A stretch of 38,077 nucleotides of DNA from Elusimicrobiota bacterium (GTDB lineage: Bacteria; Elusimicrobiota; Elusimicrobia; UBA1565; UBA9628): positions 1 through 38,077 of the forward strand of contig JACQAZ010000017.1 of assembly GCA_016194705.1 (NCBI GenBank). Reading direction: 5' to 3'. Positions 37,178-38,077 of the stretch are shown here, piece after piece (the stretch's first letter is position 1; every line of letters starts with the position of its first letter). A model generated the notes under the pieces. That model was not told where the DNA came from and did no database searches. It worked only from the letters and a program-made list of their open reading frames with translations. Made by a program: the position numbers and the translations under genes.

Positions 37178-38077
37178 ATGGCTGAGAACGGTCCGGAATC
37201 CGAGACCCGAGGGTTGCGCGAGCCCAGCCGGGTCATCGTCTTTACGGGGCCCAAAGAGGGCGTCGGCAAGAGCACGATTTGCCTGAACCTCGCGCTGGCC
37301 TGGGCGGGGAGCCAGAACCGCAAGGTCATCATCGTCCACATGGACCCGCTCTGCCGCAACGACATCGGGTTCCAGCTGGGCGGCCTCAATCCCCCGACTT
37401 TGGCGAGCATGGTGGCGATGGTCGGCGAGAACCCCACGGGCCTCGGGCGCCTGCTGCGCGGGCGCATCCCGATCACGCAGTGGGGCGTAGGCCTCCTGCC
37501 GCTGGCGGAGAAGCGCTCCGAGATACTCAACCTCTCCCCCGGCGTGATCACGAAGATCCTCGGCTCGCTCGCGGAGACCTACGACATCTTCATCGACGTC
37601 GACCCTAATTTTCCCATGCAGATCTTCTCCTTCGACCTCGCCGACCTCGTCTATTGGGCCTGCCTGCCGCAGCGCTCGCATTTCGAGGCCACCTACAAGA
37701 TGTTCTCCGAGATCAAGGCCCTCCACTTCGCTCTCGAGAAGTTCGAGGTCGTCATCAACCAGGCCAATCTGCCCGGCGCGGTGGCGCCCAAGCAGATCGA
37801 GGGCTTTTTCGCGGCGATGCAGAAGCGCGTGCTGGCGTACATGCCTTGGGAAGACCTGATCCCCGAGTACGCCAACTCGCAGAAGATTCTCGTCGTCGAG
37901 AACATGCAGAGCGATTGGATCAAGCAGCTGCGCATTCTGCTGGGACGCACGATGGAGCTCAAGCCCACGCTCAAGCATTGGGAATCCACCATGGCGGCCG
38001 AAGAGTTCAACCAGGCCGCAGATTTTCTTTGGAAGCCCCCGGTCGCTGTATCGACCGGAACCGAGAAGGCGAGCATC
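37178..38077 (+). CDS. CpaE/TadZ-like ParA/MinD-type ATPase (3' partial)
   Basis: The first 300 codons are present and the frame is open at the window end. After 18 residues comes VIVFTGPKEGVGKSTICLNL, a deviant Walker A (KxxxxGKS/T with the ParA signature Lys). A Walker A-prime/switch-like strand KVIIVHMDPLCRNDIGFQLG follows, then a DIFIDVDPNFP strand in place of the Walker B region and VVINQANLPG as the base-recognition strand. In Tad systems CpaE/TadZ sits at the pole and localises the assembly ATPase CpaF/TadA, which is expected just downstream. ATG 37178 is six bases after the secretin stop. No ribosome-binding site is clear. Confidence 0.85.
   Translation, partial: MAENGPESETRGLREPSRVIVFTGPKEGVGKSTICLNLALAWAGSQNRKVIIVHMDPLCRNDIGFQLGGLNPPTLASMVAMVGENPTGLGRLLRGRIPITQWGVGLLPLAEKRSEILNLSPGVITKILGSLAETYDIFIDVDPNFPMQIFSFDLADLVYWACLPQRSHFEATYKMFSEIKALHFALEKFEVVINQANLPGAVAPKQIEGFFAAMQKRVLAYMPWEDLIPEYANSQKILVVENMQSDWIKQLRILLGRTMELKPTLKHWESTMAAEEFNQAADFLWKPPVAVSTGTEKASI

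Overview
The window is GC-rich, densely coded DNA from a Gram-negative (diderm) bacterium. Gene content points, as an inference, to an Elusimicrobiota-like lineage: PorV/PorQ-type outer-membrane barrels, a large secreted protein of FlgD-Ig-like repeats, Flp/Tad pilus genes and several DUF2723-like polytopic proteins, all embedded in uncharacterised secreted and membrane proteins. No rRNA, tRNA or CRISPR array was seen. The only trace of a mobile element is a broken transposase.

Layout. 1-6906: a partial membrane-anchored protein, a small secreted protein on the other strand, then a tight run ftsX - envC-like (degenerate LytM) - S41 peptidase - tsaD - DUF2723 membrane protein, mostly joined by stop/start overlaps. 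7030-8463: three small envelope genes, one of only 42 codons. 8467-10197 (minus strand): an OmpR-type response regulator and two secreted proteins. 10413-15400: a truncated transposase flanked by two related copies of a promoter-like block that fits the sigma-54 -24/-12 pattern, followed by a five-gene operon. The operon holds two long paralogous membrane proteins (same N-terminal tag, same four-Cys module, same 1+3 membrane segments), an 86-aa protein that is only a sigma-70 region-4 helix-turn-helix, a 56-aa protein and a small secreted Cys-tailed protein. I regard this operon as the best candidate for an undescribed system. 15436-18403: a membrane protein coupled to a hybrid histidine kinase, facing a single-domain response regulator. 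18495-23823: a tandem triplication of secreted TPR proteins, then a PorV-like barrel with a coiled-coil tail. 23867-28122: a polytopic membrane protein, a DUF3303 protein, a PhzF-like protein and a membrane/TPR protein. 28189-34626: a coiled-coil/TM/beta-propeller protein, a 1212-aa FlgD-Ig repeat protein and its coupled PorV-like barrel. 34686-38077: a Tad/Flp pilus locus (two Flp-type pilins, TadE-like pseudopilin, CpaB, a short secretin, CpaE/TadZ-like ATPase) that runs off the end.

Regulation. First genes of many transcription units have a -10 hexamer, usually with an extended TGn, placed so that transcription would begin 0-6 bases before the start codon, with no ribosome-binding site. 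Genes inside operons instead have Shine-Dalgarno sequences or ATGA/GTGA/TTGA overlaps. This suggests widespread leaderless initiation for operon-leading genes. The Tad locus has the clearest sigma-70 promoter in the window (TTGACA, 17 bp, TGtTACACT).
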